A stretch of DNA of 64,000 nucleotides, taken from the NCBI GenBank assembly GCA_017859785.1, contig JAFMMJ010000003.1, positions 1 through 64,000 of the forward strand, in the 5' to 3' direction. This DNA is from Ilumatobacteraceae bacterium. GTDB taxonomy: Bacteria > Actinomycetota > Acidimicrobiia > Acidimicrobiales > Ilumatobacteraceae. Of the stretch, positions 51,428 to 60,893 are shown one piece after another; the stretch's first letter is position 1, and every line of letters starts with the position of its first letter. The notes beneath the pieces are model-generated. The model searched no databases. It saw only the letters and a program-made list of their open reading frames with translations, and was not told the origin of the DNA. Made by a program: the position numbers and the translations under genes.

Positions 51428-52065
51428 GTTTCGATCAAGCCATCGAGGGCGACACCACTGACGACCCCGGTAGTGAGCATCGGCGTGCGATCGAGGCGAT
51501 TCTTCTCGTCGCGCACGAACCGGTCTCTCCCGACCTGATCGCCCAGTTGATCGAACGTCCGCTGGACGAGGTGATCGACTCCATCGATCGGCTTCGGGAT
51601 GAATACCGACGTGAGGGCCGAGGTTTCGAGATCGGCGAGGTGGCCGGGGGATACCGCTTCCAGACGGTCGCGGATGTCGCCCCCTGGGTGGAGCGGTTCG
51701 TGCTCTCGGAGCAGCGCGCCCGCCTGAGTGGGGCAGCGCTCGAGACGCTCGCGATCGTGGCGTACAAGCAGCCGATCTCCCGCGCGCAGGTGGCGTCAAT
51801 CCGAGGAGTTGATCCCGACGGTGTGCTGCGCAGTCTCGCCGCCCGCGGTTATATCGCTGAGGTTGGTCGCGACCCGGGTCCCGGCCAGGCGGTGATGTGG
51901 GGAACTACCCAGACGTTCCTTGAGCGCCTCGGGCTTCCCTCACTCGATCATCTGCCGCCAATCGCCGAGTTCATCCCCTCCGCCGATGTCGTGGAGACCC
52001 TGGAGACCGGGCTTCGCCTCGACACCGACGTCATCGCGGATCCGGTCGTCGACGCCGATGGCTGA
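51424..52065 (+). CDS. scpB: Segregation and condensation protein B
   Basis: 213 aa. Two winged helices: HRRAIEAILLVAHEPVSPDLIAQLI and LSGAALETLAIVAYKQPISRAQVASIRGVDPDGVLRSLAARGYI, the latter being the family signature; then GPGQAVMWGTTQTFLERLGL. It pairs with ScpA. It overlaps rluB by 8 nt. Confidence 0.95.
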   Translation: MSFDQAIEGDTTDDPGSEHRRAIEAILLVAHEPVSPDLIAQLIERPLDEVIDSIDRLRDEYRREGRGFEIGEVAGGYRFQTVADVAPWVERFVLSEQRARLSGAALETLAIVAYKQPISRAQVASIRGVDPDGVLRSLAARGYIAEVGRDPGPGQAVMWGTTQTFLERLGLPSLDHLPPIAEFIPSADVVETLETGLRLDTDVIADPVVDADG

Positions 52066-52795
52066 GGAGGGTGAGCGCCTCCAAAAGGTGCTCGCTGCCC
52101 TCGGATTCGGTAGCCGACGGGCGTGTGAGGTGCTGATCGCCGAGGGTCGCGTCGTCGTGAACGGCACGGTCGCGGTTCTCGGGGCTCGGGTGCAGCCCGA
52201 GACTGATCAGGTCACGGTCGACGGCGCTCCGGTTGGCGTTCGTCCCGGGCTTGTTCACTACCTGGTGAATAAGCCGAGGGGAGTGGTGACCACCGCGAGC
52301 GATCCGCAGGGTCGGCCGACGGTTGTCGAACTCGTGCCGGACGAACCTCGAGTGTTTCCGGTTGGTCGCCTCGATCTCGACACCGAGGGTCTCATTCTGC
52401 TCACCAACGACGGAACCCTCGCTAACGCGATCGCGCATCCGTCAACGGGTGTGGAGAAGGAGTACTTGGTCGAAGTGCACGGCGGACGGGTCTCGCCGAG
52501 CGGGCTCCGACACCTTCGCGAGGGCGTCGAACTCGAGGATGGTCGTACCGCACCGGCGCGGGTCACCCAACCGAGCCCCGGGGTGCTCCGAATCACCATC
52601 CATGAGGGACGAAATCGGCAAGTACGCCGAATGTGCTCCGCGGTCGGCCACGAGGTCCGTCGGCTCGTTCGGGTACGGATCGGGCCGATATCCGACCGGC
52701 GCCTCGCCCCAGGCGATTGGCGGGAGCTTTTGAGTGACGAGGTCATTGCCCTCGGCCAAGCCGTCGCGGCCTCGGGATACGCTCAGCCCACGTGA
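52058..52795 (+). CDS. rluB: Ribosomal large-subunit pseudouridine synthase (RluB/RsuA family)
   Basis: 245 aa. An S4 domain (ERLQKVLAALGFGSRRACEVLIAEGRVVVNG) is followed by the catalytic domain with YLVNKPRGVVTT, the catalytic Asp in VGRLDLDTEGLILLTNDG, and HEGRNRQVRRMCSAVGH. Position after scpB matches Rv1711. It isomerises a uridine in helix 89 of 23S rRNA if RluB-like. It overlaps tyrA by GTGA. Confidence 0.93.
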   Translation: MAEEGERLQKVLAALGFGSRRACEVLIAEGRVVVNGTVAVLGARVQPETDQVTVDGAPVGVRPGLVHYLVNKPRGVVTTASDPQGRPTVVELVPDEPRVFPVGRLDLDTEGLILLTNDGTLANAIAHPSTGVEKEYLVEVHGGRVSPSGLRHLREGVELEDGRTAPARVTQPSPGVLRITIHEGRNRQVRRMCSAVGHEVRRLVRVRIGPISDRRLAPGDWRELLSDEVIALGQAVAASGYAQPT

Positions 52796-53871
52796 GCGGA
52801 ACCTCAGCCGATGCTGGCCGATGCGCGAACGTCATCGGCCTTGGCTTGATTGGCGGGTCGATCGCTCTTGCGCTTCGACATCGTGGCTGGGTGGTGCACG
52901 GCGAGGATGCCGACCCGGAGGTGCTGTCGCGCGCCAAGGAAATCGGCGCGATCGATCAACCCGGTCTTCTCCGCTCGGCGGAGGTCACGTTCGTCGCTAC
53001 CCCGGTGGGTTCCGTCGCTGCTGAGGTTTCTCGCGCGCTCACTGAGACCGAGGGTCTGGTGACGGACGTGGGATCAGTGAAGGCCGATCTCTGCGAGCGT
53101 GTGACCTCCCCCCGGTTCATTGGGGGCCACCCGATGGCCGGCAGCGAGCTCGACGGGCTCGATGGGGCTGATCCGGAGATGTTCGAAGGGGCGGTCTGGG
53201 TTCTCACACCCGACAGCGATGTTCCCGACGCGACGTTTGCGACGGTCGCCTCCGTGATCTCCGCCCTTGGTGCTGAGGTGGTGGCTCTCCCTCCGGTTGA
53301 GCACGATCGCCTGGTTGCCGTCGTGAGTCATGTGCCGCATCTGACGGCGGCGAGTCTGATGGCGCTCGCGACCGAGCGATCGGAGGAGCACGCGTCCTTA
53401 CTGCGCCTCGCTGCCGGGGGCTTCCGAGATATGACGCGAATCGCGAGCGGCCGCCCGGGGATCTGGATCGACATTTGCCGCGCGAACGGTAAAGCGATCG
53501 TCGACGCTCTCGATGAGATGATCGCGTCGCTCGGCGAGATCCGACGGATGGTGGTTGAGGATGACCACCCCGCCCTGTTGGGTTTACTCTCGGCGTCACG
53601 GGAGGCACGGGTGAACTTGCCGGGTCGCGTCACCGATCCCACCTCGTTGGCCGAGGTGCGGATTCGGATTCCCGATCGCTCGGGTGCGGCTGCGGAGGTG
53701 TTCACCCTCGCTGCTGAGCTCGGGGTGAACATCGCGAACTTTGAGGTCGTTCACTTGGCTGAGGGTGCCCGAGGCGTCGCCGTGGTGCTCGTCGACCAGT
53801 CGGCGGTCGAGGTGTTCCGCGGAGGGCTCATCGCCCGAGGATTCCGACCGACCGTCACCACGCTGTCATGA
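52792..53871 (+). CDS. tyrA: Prephenate dehydrogenase with C-terminal ACT domain
   Basis: 359 aa. The Rossmann loop is VIGLGLIGGSIALALRHRG (GLGLIG 16-21), followed by TDVGSVKADLCE, GGHPMAGSELDG and the catalytic His region VVSHVPHLTAASL. The C-terminal ACT domain (about 283-357, RIRIPDRSGAAAEVFTLAAELGVNIANFEVVH) suggests feedback by tyrosine. It makes 4-hydroxyphenylpyruvate. GTG start overlapping rluB; ATGA with aroA. Confidence 0.93.
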   Translation: MSGTSADAGRCANVIGLGLIGGSIALALRHRGWVVHGEDADPEVLSRAKEIGAIDQPGLLRSAEVTFVATPVGSVAAEVSRALTETEGLVTDVGSVKADLCERVTSPRFIGGHPMAGSELDGLDGADPEMFEGAVWVLTPDSDVPDATFATVASVISALGAEVVALPPVEHDRLVAVVSHVPHLTAASLMALATERSEEHASLLRLAAGGFRDMTRIASGRPGIWIDICRANGKAIVDALDEMIASLGEIRRMVVEDDHPALLGLLSASREARVNLPGRVTDPTSLAEVRIRIPDRSGAAAEVFTLAAELGVNIANFEVVHLAEGARGVAVVLVDQSAVEVFRGGLIARGFRPTVTTLS

Positions 53872-55130
53872 ATTCCGGAGAGGCTCGGTCGGTGCCGGTG
53901 CTTTCCACTGGATTCACCAAGCGTGTGGCCGTGCCTGGTTCGAAGAGCATCGCGAATCGGGCGTTGATCTGCGCCCTCCTCGCCGATGGTGAGAGCCGCG
54001 TCTCCAATCTGCCTGATGGCGACGACACCGCCTCGATGCTCGCCGCCCTACCCGGTCTTGGGGCGGAGATCTCCGTCGTGGGCGACGAGGCGCGGGTGAC
54101 CGGGGTCGCCGGTCGCCCGATGCACGGCGAATTCGACGCGGGTCTCGCTGGCACGACTTCGCGCTTTCTCTGCGCGGTAAGCGCTCTTGGTGACGGAGAG
54201 TCGGTAGTCACTGGCGCCGCGCCGCTCAAAGGTCGGCCCTTCGGTGCGCTTTTGGATGCGCTCCGCGAGCTGGGGGCGCGCGTTGACGCGGACGGCGATG
54301 GTTTGCCGGCGAGGATCACCGGGCCGCTCCGTGGTGGTGAGGTGGAACTTGCAGCTGATGTGTCGAGCCAGTTCGTGTCCGCGCTGCTGCTCGCTGGCCC
54401 GTGCATGGCGGAGGGGTTGTCTCTCCGGCTCACTGGTCCAGCCGTGTCGCGGCCGTACATCGACATGACCATCGCGGTCATGGAACGTTTTGGCGCGAAG
54501 GTCTCCGAGACCGCAGGGACGATCGTCGTGGAGCCCACCGGATACCGATCCGCTGTGGTCGAGGTTGAGCCCGATGCGTCATCGGCGAGTTATCCGGCGG
54601 CTATCGCAGCGCTGCGTGCTGGTCAGGTGTTGATCGATGGGCTTGGCGAGCGAAGCCTGCAGGGTGACACCGCGTTCCGTGAACTGCTCAGGTCGATGGG
54701 TGTCGCCGTTGAGGTGACGGGTGATACGACCCGTGTGACTGGATCCGAGGGCGCTCTCGAACCTCTCGTGGCCGACCTGGGGCAGTGCTCGGATCTGGTG
54801 CCAACCTTCGCGGTGCTCGCGGCGTTCGCCAATGGCACTTCACGGCTCACTGGGATCGGCTTTATCCGGCGAAAGGAGAGCGACCGGATTGGTGACCTCG
54901 CGGCTTGCCTCACGCGCTGCGGTGTGCGAGTGATCGTTGAGGATGACGGCCTGGTGATCGAAGGTGGTAAACCCCATGGCGCCCGTATGCCAACCCATCA
55001 CGACCATCGCCTCGCCATGGCGTTCGGGGTGCTCGGATGCGCCGTCCCCGATGTCCTCATCGAGGACCCGGACGTCGTGACCAAGAGCTGGCCGGGTTTC
55101 TGGACGATGCTCGAGACGCTCAGGAACTGA
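53868..55130 (+). CDS. aroA: 3-phosphoshikimate 1-carboxyvinyltransferase (EPSP synthase)
   Basis: 420 aa. The substrate-binding Lys26-Ser27-Arg31 is in PGSKSIANRALICALLADG; LAGTTSRFL, the PEP-binding RRKESDRIGDLA with catalytic Glu, and HDHRLAMAFGVLG follow. Shikimate pathway step six, co-translated with tyrA. The usual downstream cmk is missing: aroA instead runs 11 nt into the convergent transporter ATPase gene. Confidence 0.95.
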   Translation: MNSGEARSVPVLSTGFTKRVAVPGSKSIANRALICALLADGESRVSNLPDGDDTASMLAALPGLGAEISVVGDEARVTGVAGRPMHGEFDAGLAGTTSRFLCAVSALGDGESVVTGAAPLKGRPFGALLDALRELGARVDADGDGLPARITGPLRGGEVELAADVSSQFVSALLLAGPCMAEGLSLRLTGPAVSRPYIDMTIAVMERFGAKVSETAGTIVVEPTGYRSAVVEVEPDASSASYPAAIAALRAGQVLIDGLGERSLQGDTAFRELLRSMGVAVEVTGDTTRVTGSEGALEPLVADLGQCSDLVPTFAVLAAFANGTSRLTGIGFIRRKESDRIGDLAACLTRCGVRVIVEDDGLVIEGGKPHGARMPTHHDHRLAMAFGVLGCAVPDVLIEDPDVVTKSWPGFWTMLETLRN

Positions 55131-56124
55131 TCGTCACCGGCGTCACCAACGGGTGGTGGCAAGCGACATGGTGCCCGGGTTCGATCTCGGTCATCTCGGG
55201 CACCTCGACGCGGCAGCGCTCGTCGGCGGCGGGGCAACGGGGATGGAACCGGCAGCCGGTCGGGGGCGAAATTGGCGATGGCGGCTCGCCGGTGATCGCA
55301 GTGGTCGCACGACCGAGGCTCGGATCGGGCACCGGCACAGAGTCGAGTAGCACCCGCGTGTAGGGATGTGCGGGGCGGTCATACAGGCGGTCAGGATCAG
55401 CGATCTCGCAGAGTCGACCGAGATACATCACAGCCACCCGATCCGAGATGTTTTTCACCACCGCGAGGTCGTGCGCGATGAAGATCATGGTGAGCCCGTG
55501 TGCGGCCTTGAGGTCCTCGAGGAGGTTAAGCACCTGGGCTTGGACACTGACGTCGAGCGCTGACACCGGCTCATCGCAGATAATCAGCGTTGGGTCGAGG
55601 ACAAGGGCGCGCGCGATGGCGATCCGCTGGCACTGCCCACCTGAGAACTCGTGGGGGCGAGAATCATGCGCCCGCTGAGGGTCGATGCCAACCTCTTCGA
55701 GCGTCTTGTCGACCCGTGAGGCACGTTCCTCAACGGTTCCGCGGTTCCAGATGTCGAGCGGGTCGAGGACGCTGTCGCGCACCCGTCGCCGGGGATTGAG
55801 TGAGGAAATCGGATCCTGGAAAATCATCTGTACGCGTGTGCGGGCTTCGCGCAGTTCCCGTTTGCCGAGAGCGGTCAACTCCGTCGACTCGAACTCGATG
55901 GAACCCGATGTCGGTCGGGGCATCTGCATGATCGCGCGTCCCGTTGTCGACTTCCCGCAACCACTCTCTCCGACGATGCCGAGCGTTTCCCCGCGAGCGA
56001 CGTCGAAACTGATGCCCGAGACGGCATGGACACGACGTCCACGCTTCATGGGGAATTCCACGACGAGGTCGCGCACGCGGAGCACGGCGTCGATGTCGGG
56101 CCTGAGGTGGGGAGCGTCGCTCAC
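55120..56124 (-). CDS. oppF: Oligopeptide/dipeptide ABC importer ATPase, OppF-like
   Basis: 334 aa. Walker A GESGCGKST, signature HEFSGGQCQRIAIARAL, Walker B LIICDEPVSALDVSVQAQV, and H-loop IAHDLAVV, followed by the C-terminal oligopeptide extension with paired Cys (GCRFHPRCPAADERCR), which can hold a metal or Fe-S centre in relatives. The GTG at 56124 overlaps the oppD stop (GTGA). Last gene of the transporter operon. Confidence 0.92.
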   Translation of the reverse strand: MSDAPHLRPDIDAVLRVRDLVVEFPMKRGRRVHAVSGISFDVARGETLGIVGESGCGKSTTGRAIMQMPRPTSGSIEFESTELTALGKRELREARTRVQMIFQDPISSLNPRRRVRDSVLDPLDIWNRGTVEERASRVDKTLEEVGIDPQRAHDSRPHEFSGGQCQRIAIARALVLDPTLIICDEPVSALDVSVQAQVLNLLEDLKAAHGLTMIFIAHDLAVVKNISDRVAVMYLGRLCEIADPDRLYDRPAHPYTRVLLDSVPVPDPSLGRATTAITGEPPSPISPPTGCRFHPRCPAADERCRVEVPEMTEIEPGHHVACHHPLVTPVTISS

Positions 56125-57185
56125 GATGTCGATCCGATCTCGAGACCGGCGGAGATCCGTTCTTTGGTTTCGTGGTATTCGGGCGAGCCAACCGGGTACC
56201 AACAGGCGAACTTGTGGTCGGGGTTCTCCGCGGTCGCCAGGGGAGGGGCCTCCTCGCGGCAGCGGTCACGCGCGAAAGCACAGCGCGGAGCGAACGCGCA
56301 CCCTCGAGGGGGGTCATGCAGGTCAGGCGGACGGCCCGGGATGGCATTGAGGCGGGTATGGCTCTTCTGATCGAGTCGCGGGATGCTCTGCAGGAGCGCC
56401 TCGGTGTACGGCATACGCATCTGTGAGAACAAGACCTTGGTAGGCGCGATCTCCACGAGTCGTCCGCCGTACATGACGGCGATGACGTCGGTATGGCCCG
56501 CCACCACGCCGAGGTCGTGGGTGACGAGAACGACCGACATGTTGCGTTCGGCGCGTTGCTCAGCGATGAGCTCGAGGATCTGTGCCTGCACGGTGACATC
56601 GAGCGCGGTCGTCGGCTCATCGGCGAAGAGGAGAGTCGGTCCGCAGGCGAGCGCGATCGCGATCATGACTCGCTGGCGCATTCCACCGGAAAGTTCGTGC
56701 GGATACTGATCAACACGCCGATCCGGCTCGGGAATTCGAACGTCGCGCAGCAGCCGAATTGCCGTCGCCTTGGCGTCTCGACGGCTCATGCCGAGGTGGA
56801 TGCGAAGTGGCTCTGCGATCTGCTCGCCGATCCTCATCACCGGGTTGAGCGAGACCATCGGATTTTGGAACACCATCGACATTTCCCGACCCCACAGGCG
56901 GGACATGTCGGGAGCGTTGGGACCCAGCAGGTCTTGGTCACCAAACCGGATGCTGCCCTCTCGGCGGGCTGTGGAGGGAAGGAGGCCCATGATCGAGCGA
57001 GAGAGCACGGTCTTGCCCGAGCCTGATTCTCCGACGATGCCAAGCGCTTGGCCGCGGTCGAGGGTCAGCGAGACCCCGTCGACGGCACATACGGGGCCGC
57101 GTTCGGTGGCGAAGGTGGTGCGCAAGTCCTCAACGGTTAAGAGGCGGCCGTCCGCGACTCGGCCATCGGTTTGCAGGCTGGTCAC
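56121..57185 (-). CDS. oppD: Oligopeptide/dipeptide ABC importer ATPase, OppD-like
   Basis: 354 aa. Walker [10 protein letters not shown], signature [17 protein letters not shown], Walker [21 protein letters not shown]-loop VTHDLGVV; the C-terminal extension [15 protein letters not shown] mirrors that of OppF. It drives uptake as a heterodimer with OppF. The GTG at 57185 overlaps oppC (GTGA); the frame extends upstream into oppC without support. Confidence 0.92.
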   Translation of the reverse strand: MTSLQTDGRVADGRLLTVEDLRTTFATERGPVCAVDGVSLTLDRGQALGIVGESGSGKTVLSRSIMGLLPSTARREGSIRFGDQDLLGPNAPDMSRLWGREMSMVFQNPMVSLNPVMRIGEQIAEPLRIHLGMSRRDAKATAIRLLRDVRIPEPDRRVDQYPHELSGGMRQRVMIAIALACGPTLLFADEPTTALDVTVQAQILELIAEQRAERNMSVVLVTHDLGVVAGHTDVIAVMYGGRLVEIAPTKVLFSQMRMPYTEALLQSIPRLDQKSHTRLNAIPGRPPDLHDPPRGCAFAPRCAFARDRCREEAPPLATAENPDHKFACWYPVGSPEYHETKERISAGLEIGSTS

Positions 57186-58024
57186 AGCCCAATCTCCCGG
57201 ACATCGAAATACGAGCGAACTCGGTCGCCGGCGTAGTTGAGGGAGAGAACGGTGATGAAGAGGATGATGATCGGGCCGAAGGCAATCCAGGGCGATTTTT
57301 CGAGTTCTCGAGAACCGGCTCCGATGAGGATGAGCTTGCCCCAAGTTGGGCCCTTCTCCACGCTGAGGCCAAGGAAGGCGAGTCCGCCCTCCGCGACGAT
57401 CGCGACAGCCATGCCGAGCAGTGCGAGGGCTCCCATGGGGATGACAACATTGGGCAACAATTCGCGGATGATGATCCGGCGGTCGCCCGCGCCGATGGCA
57501 CGCGCGGCGGTGACGAACTCGCGTTCGGCGAACGACAACGTGGTCGCACGCGCAAGCCGTCCAACCGGGGCGACGGCAAGGACGCCAAGAGTGAGGGCGA
57601 TGGTCACGAGGCCTCGATCAAGAAGCGCCGTGATGAGAATGGCGAGCACGAGCGACGGGAAGGAGAGAAAGACAATAAACACGAAGGAGACGATCCGGTC
57701 GGTACGTCCCCGAAGGTAACCGGCGACGACTCCGGTGGTTCCGCCGACCAACATGCCAAAGGCGATGGCGACAAAACCGATCACGAGCGATACACGAGCT
57801 CCGAAGATGGTTCTCGCGAACATGTCCCGAGCGTCCTGATCAGTGCCGAACCAGTGGGTTGCCGACGGCGCGTACGGGGGCCGTTCACCCCGAACCAGGT
57901 AGTACGCGTCGGGGTCCTTGATAGGAAGCCACGGTGCGAGAAGAGCGAGGAGAGAGATCAGCACCAGCCAGCCGACCGCGATCCAAAAGAGCGGACCAAG
58001 GCGTCGATTGATGGTGTCACTCAC
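57182..58024 (-). CDS. oppC: Oligopeptide ABC importer permease, OppC-like
   Basis: 280 aa with about six membrane helices. The N-terminal domain contains HWFGTDQDARDMFARTIFGARVSL, the OppC/DppC hallmark. The cytoplasmic EAA loop is EREFVTAARAIGAGDRRIIIRELLPN. GLAFLGLSVEKGPTWGKLI is the usual late segment. GTG start with 4-nt overlaps to both neighbours. Confidence 0.93.
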   Translation of the reverse strand: MSDTINRRLGPLFWIAVGWLVLISLLALLAPWLPIKDPDAYYLVRGERPPYAPSATHWFGTDQDARDMFARTIFGARVSLVIGFVAIAFGMLVGGTTGVVAGYLRGRTDRIVSFVFIVFLSFPSLVLAILITALLDRGLVTIALTLGVLAVAPVGRLARATTLSFAEREFVTAARAIGAGDRRIIIRELLPNVVIPMGALALLGMAVAIVAEGGLAFLGLSVEKGPTWGKLILIGAGSRELEKSPWIAFGPIIILFITVLSLNYAGDRVRSYFDVREIGL

Positions 58025-58974
58025 CGTCGGACTCGAGGATCGATGAGGGTGTAGACAGCGTCAACGAGAACGTTCACCAGCACGAATGCCGTGGTGATGA
58101 TCATCACGATCGCCAATACGACCGGGAAATCCTCTCGGAGGATCGCTTCGACGATCGCTGACCCGAGGCCGGGGATCCGAAAAATATTCTCCACGATCAG
58201 CGATCCACCGATGAGAGTTCCGGTATTGATGCCGAAGACCGTGATGAACGAGAACAGGGAGGGCCGAAGCGCGTGCTTGAAGAGCACTCGTTGTCGCCCA
58301 ACGCCCTTCGACCGCGCCATGAGGATGAAGTCCTCTTGGAGGGTGGTGATGAGGTCGGTTCGGAGCAGGCGTTGATACACGGCTGCCGCGGGCAGGGCGA
58401 TTGTTAGTGCCGGGAGAAACGTTTGGTACACCCGAGTCAGCCAGGGGTCTGTTGCTTTGAACGTGAGTGGGAACCAGCCGAGTTTGATGCCGAAGACGTA
58501 TTTCAGGATGACCGCAAGCGCGAAGTTGGGCATCGCGATCAATAGGAACGAGTTCACCGTCGATATTCGATCCGCTGGCTTGTTCGCTCTCGCCGCGCTG
58601 ATCAGTGCCCAGGGAATCGCGATCATGGCGGCGAGCAACTGCGCCATGACGAGCAGGGTCAACGACCGCGGGAAGCGCTCCTTAACCAGTTCGCTAACCG
58701 GGGGCTGACCGGTCGAACCGAACTGCACCCCGAAGTCGCCGGTGACCATGTCCCCGAGCCACCTGACGTATCGCTCCGGTAGCGGGCGATCGAGGTAGTA
58801 CAGCTCCTTGGCGGCCGCCACTTTCGCGAGGCTCTCAGGCTTCGTGTCGGCGGCGGCCGGTCCGAGGATGTTGAAGAGGGGATCACCGAGCAAGTTCATG
58901 GCGCCGAACGTCAGCATGCTGACGGCCAGAATCAGCATGACCGACGCCGCGAGGCGCTGCACCCAGTAATTCAA
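58021..58974 (-). CDS. oppB: Oligopeptide ABC importer permease, OppB-like
   Basis: 317 aa with six helices. Family features are a helical start, a long extracytoplasmic insert with YLDRPLPERYVRWLGDMVTGDFG, and the EAA loop EDFILMARSKGVGRQRVLFKHALRPSL. The start is TTG (58974), chosen because GGAGA lies just upstream and downstream alternatives would truncate the first helix. It follows the binding protein gene by 36 nt. Confidence 0.92.
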   Translation of the reverse strand: MNYWVQRLAASVMLILAVSMLTFGAMNLLGDPLFNILGPAAADTKPESLAKVAAAKELYYLDRPLPERYVRWLGDMVTGDFGVQFGSTGQPPVSELVKERFPRSLTLLVMAQLLAAMIAIPWALISAARANKPADRISTVNSFLLIAMPNFALAVILKYVFGIKLGWFPLTFKATDPWLTRVYQTFLPALTIALPAAAVYQRLLRTDLITTLQEDFILMARSKGVGRQRVLFKHALRPSLFSFITVFGINTGTLIGGSLIVENIFRIPGLGSAIVEAILREDFPVVLAIVMIITTAFVLVNVLVDAVYTLIDPRVRR

Positions 58975-59010
58975 ATTTTCTCCGATATCGAACGGGGGCA
59001 GGGGCTCAGA

Positions 59011-60789
59011 TCACTCGATCCAGACCTTCGAGAACCAGGTCCGACCGCTGACCGCGCAACGCATCTTGACGCCGTCCGCAGAGGTGTGGTCGCACACGCC
59101 GCGCACGTTGTCAGCGAAGGAGTTCACCCAAGTCGTATGGGTAAAGAAGATGTAGGTGAAGGCCTGGTTGATCAGCGCCTCCGCCTCCTTGAGCACCTCA
59201 GCACGAGCCTCGAGATCAGCCATCGCGGTCGCCTGGAACAGCAAGGCGTCCCGCTGCTCATCGCAGTTGCGCGGCCAGTTGAGCGAGAGCCCAGCTGGGT
59301 TGATCGTCGCGCAAAGCAACCACACGTTGTCAGTCCAGACATCGACCGCCCCGAACTGGCGCCAGGTGTTGACGTTGTACTGGCCGATCGCTGTCTGAAG
59401 CACGTGAGCGTCCTGCGGGAGCTCCTGGAATGTCACATTGAAACCGATGCTCCAGGCCTCGTCGAGCAGTTCAGCGATTCGCGTCTGCACGACCGACGGC
59501 CCGGACCACTGCAGTTCGACGTTGATCTTGCCGTCCGTGCAGGTCGTCGTTCCGAGAAGAGGGTTGGTCTCCTCTCCGCGCTCGGCGCAATATTCGGCCA
59601 CGAGTGCCGCCGCGGTTTCCGGATCATTGCCGACCTGCACGAGGTCGGGGTTGAAGTTGATGCTTTCAGGGGTGAAGCGCTGGCTTGCCCGGCGCGAGAC
59701 GCCGAGTCCGATCAACTCGACGTACTCCTCGATCGGGCTGGCGTAGGCGAGAGCCTGGCGCGCGCGGATGTCATCGAACGGGGGGATCGCCGTGTTCATC
59801 ATCGCGTAGGACTCCTCGCCCGTGTCGTCGATGATGCTTTGGAAGCCGTCTGAGTCGATCAAGTCGAGAATCGACGCCTGGTTCGTGGTGTGCAACGCGT
59901 CGAGGTCACCGTTGAAGAGCAAGTTGTTCCGGTCGTCGCCATCGGTCACCGGATAGAACTCGACGGCGTCGAGGTAGACGTCGCCACCCCACCAGTCCTC
60001 GTTGCGGACGAAGCGAGTGACGGAGTCCTCACTCCGACTGTCGAACACGAACGGACCGGTGCCAACTGGTGCCTGGTTCAGGGTTGGGTCCTCCTTGGCG
60101 GATGCGATCCATGTCGGGGAGGCGACCATGCCGAGCTGGCCGGTCAAGATCGAGCCGAAGTCGGCAATGGGGAAGTTCACCTTGAACTCGATCGTCAGAT
60201 CGTCGATCACCGTCGCGGCGGTCGCATCGGCCGGGAAAAAGGGCATGATCGCCAGACCGACGAGTGGATCGCCGCGCTGGGCGTTGAAGTTGACGAGCAC
60301 GGCCTCAGCGTTCAGCGGCGTGCCGTCGTGGAATGAGATGCCCTCGCGCAACTTCATCGTCCACGTCATCAGGTCGTCGCTAGCGGTGAACGACTCGGCG
60401 AGGTGAGGGGTTGATTGGCCGTTGTCGTCGTAGACCGCGAGCGTGTCGAAGACGGCGTTCGCCATCATGAGACCAGAGGCCGCGAGTGCAGAAGATGAGG
60501 GATTCAAACCGTTGACGTCGGCTTCGAGTCCGTAACGAAGGGTCCCGCCGAAGATCGAGTCGGCGTCGTCGTCCGGGGGCAGGGTGACGTCGGTCTCGGT
60601 CTCCCCGAGAGTGTCGTCCTCGGCGGGCTCAGCTGCGGGCTCCGCTGCCGGCTCCGAAGAGGATTCCGCAGCAGGCTCGGTGTCGGCCTCGGTGTCGTCG
60701 GATCCACCACAAGCGGACACGAGTAGTCCGGCTGCGGCGAGGACGGCACCGATGCGACGGAACGAACGATGGGAAGACGTTGTCTTCAT
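59011..60789 (-). CDS. Solute-binding lipoprotein, family 5 (oligopeptide/nickel/opine type)
   Basis: 592 aa. The lipoprotein signal ends LLVSAC with Cys27 as the lipidated residue, followed by a Glu/Ala/Pro repeat linker (about 30-75). The SBP_bac_5 body shows GLNPSSSALAASGLMMANAVFDTLAVYDDNG, the hallmark LREGISFHDGTPLNAEAVL, and a late FFTHTTWVNSFADNVRGV. It captures the substrate for OppBCDF. The start ATG at 60789 has an AGGGGGAA ribosome-binding site; an in-frame ATG lies 7 codons upstream. The substrate is not determinable from sequence. Confidence 0.92.
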   Translation of the reverse strand: MKTTSSHRSFRRIGAVLAAAGLLVSACGGSDDTEADTEPAAESSSEPAAEPAAEPAEDDTLGETETDVTLPPDDDADSIFGGTLRYGLEADVNGLNPSSSALAASGLMMANAVFDTLAVYDDNGQSTPHLAESFTASDDLMTWTMKLREGISFHDGTPLNAEAVLVNFNAQRGDPLVGLAIMPFFPADATAATVIDDLTIEFKVNFPIADFGSILTGQLGMVASPTWIASAKEDPTLNQAPVGTGPFVFDSRSEDSVTRFVRNEDWWGGDVYLDAVEFYPVTDGDDRNNLLFNGDLDALHTTNQASILDLIDSDGFQSIIDDTGEESYAMMNTAIPPFDDIRARQALAYASPIEEYVELIGLGVSRRASQRFTPESINFNPDLVQVGNDPETAAALVAEYCAERGEETNPLLGTTTCTDGKINVELQWSGPSVVQTRIAELLDEAWSIGFNVTFQELPQDAHVLQTAIGQYNVNTWRQFGAVDVWTDNVWLLCATINPAGLSLNWPRNCDEQRDALLFQATAMADLEARAEVLKEAEALINQAFTYIFFTHTTWVNSFADNVRGVCDHTSADGVKMRCAVSGRTWFSKVWIE

Positions 60790-60808
60790 GTGATTCCCCC
60801 TGTTCACC

Positions 60809-60827
60809 ATCGGGCCCTTTGCCCGAT
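60809..60827 (-). promoter_or_regulatory. Hairpin in the 5' leader of the binding-protein mRNA
   Basis: Perfect 7-bp inverted repeat ATCGGGC-N5-GCCCGAT, 19-37 nt upstream of the ATG and just ahead of the ribosome-binding site. No T-run follows on either strand, so it is not a classic terminator; it could modulate translation or be a second operator. Confidence 0.5.
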
Positions 60828-60834
60828 TCCTGAG

Positions 60835-60840
60835 ACCATA
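60835..60840 (-). promoter_or_regulatory. Candidate -10 box for the transporter operon
   Basis: TATGGT on the minus strand, 45 nt before the SBP start codon. It gives an ordinary leadered message with a strong ribosome-binding site, unlike the leaderless genes elsewhere. Confidence 0.45.
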
Positions 60841-60855
60841 CACGACCCGGTCGTG
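60841..60855. promoter_or_regulatory. 15-bp palindromic operator candidate between transporter and xanthine dehydrogenase genes
   Basis: CACGACC-C-GGTCGTG, perfect 7-bp half sites with a one-base centre. It abuts the candidate -10 box of the transporter promoter and so would occupy the -10/-35 spacer, the classic place for a repressor. It lies 39 bp from the divergent dehydrogenase -10 box. The regulator is unknown. Confidence 0.5.
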
Positions 60856-60893
60856 CTGAGGCATAAGACGCAAGAGGGGGTGCGGTGCTCTCG

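Noticed and set aside
60809-60827. Inverted repeat as a rho-independent terminator
   Set aside because: No T-tract follows on either strand and it lies inside the 5' leader of the binding-protein gene.
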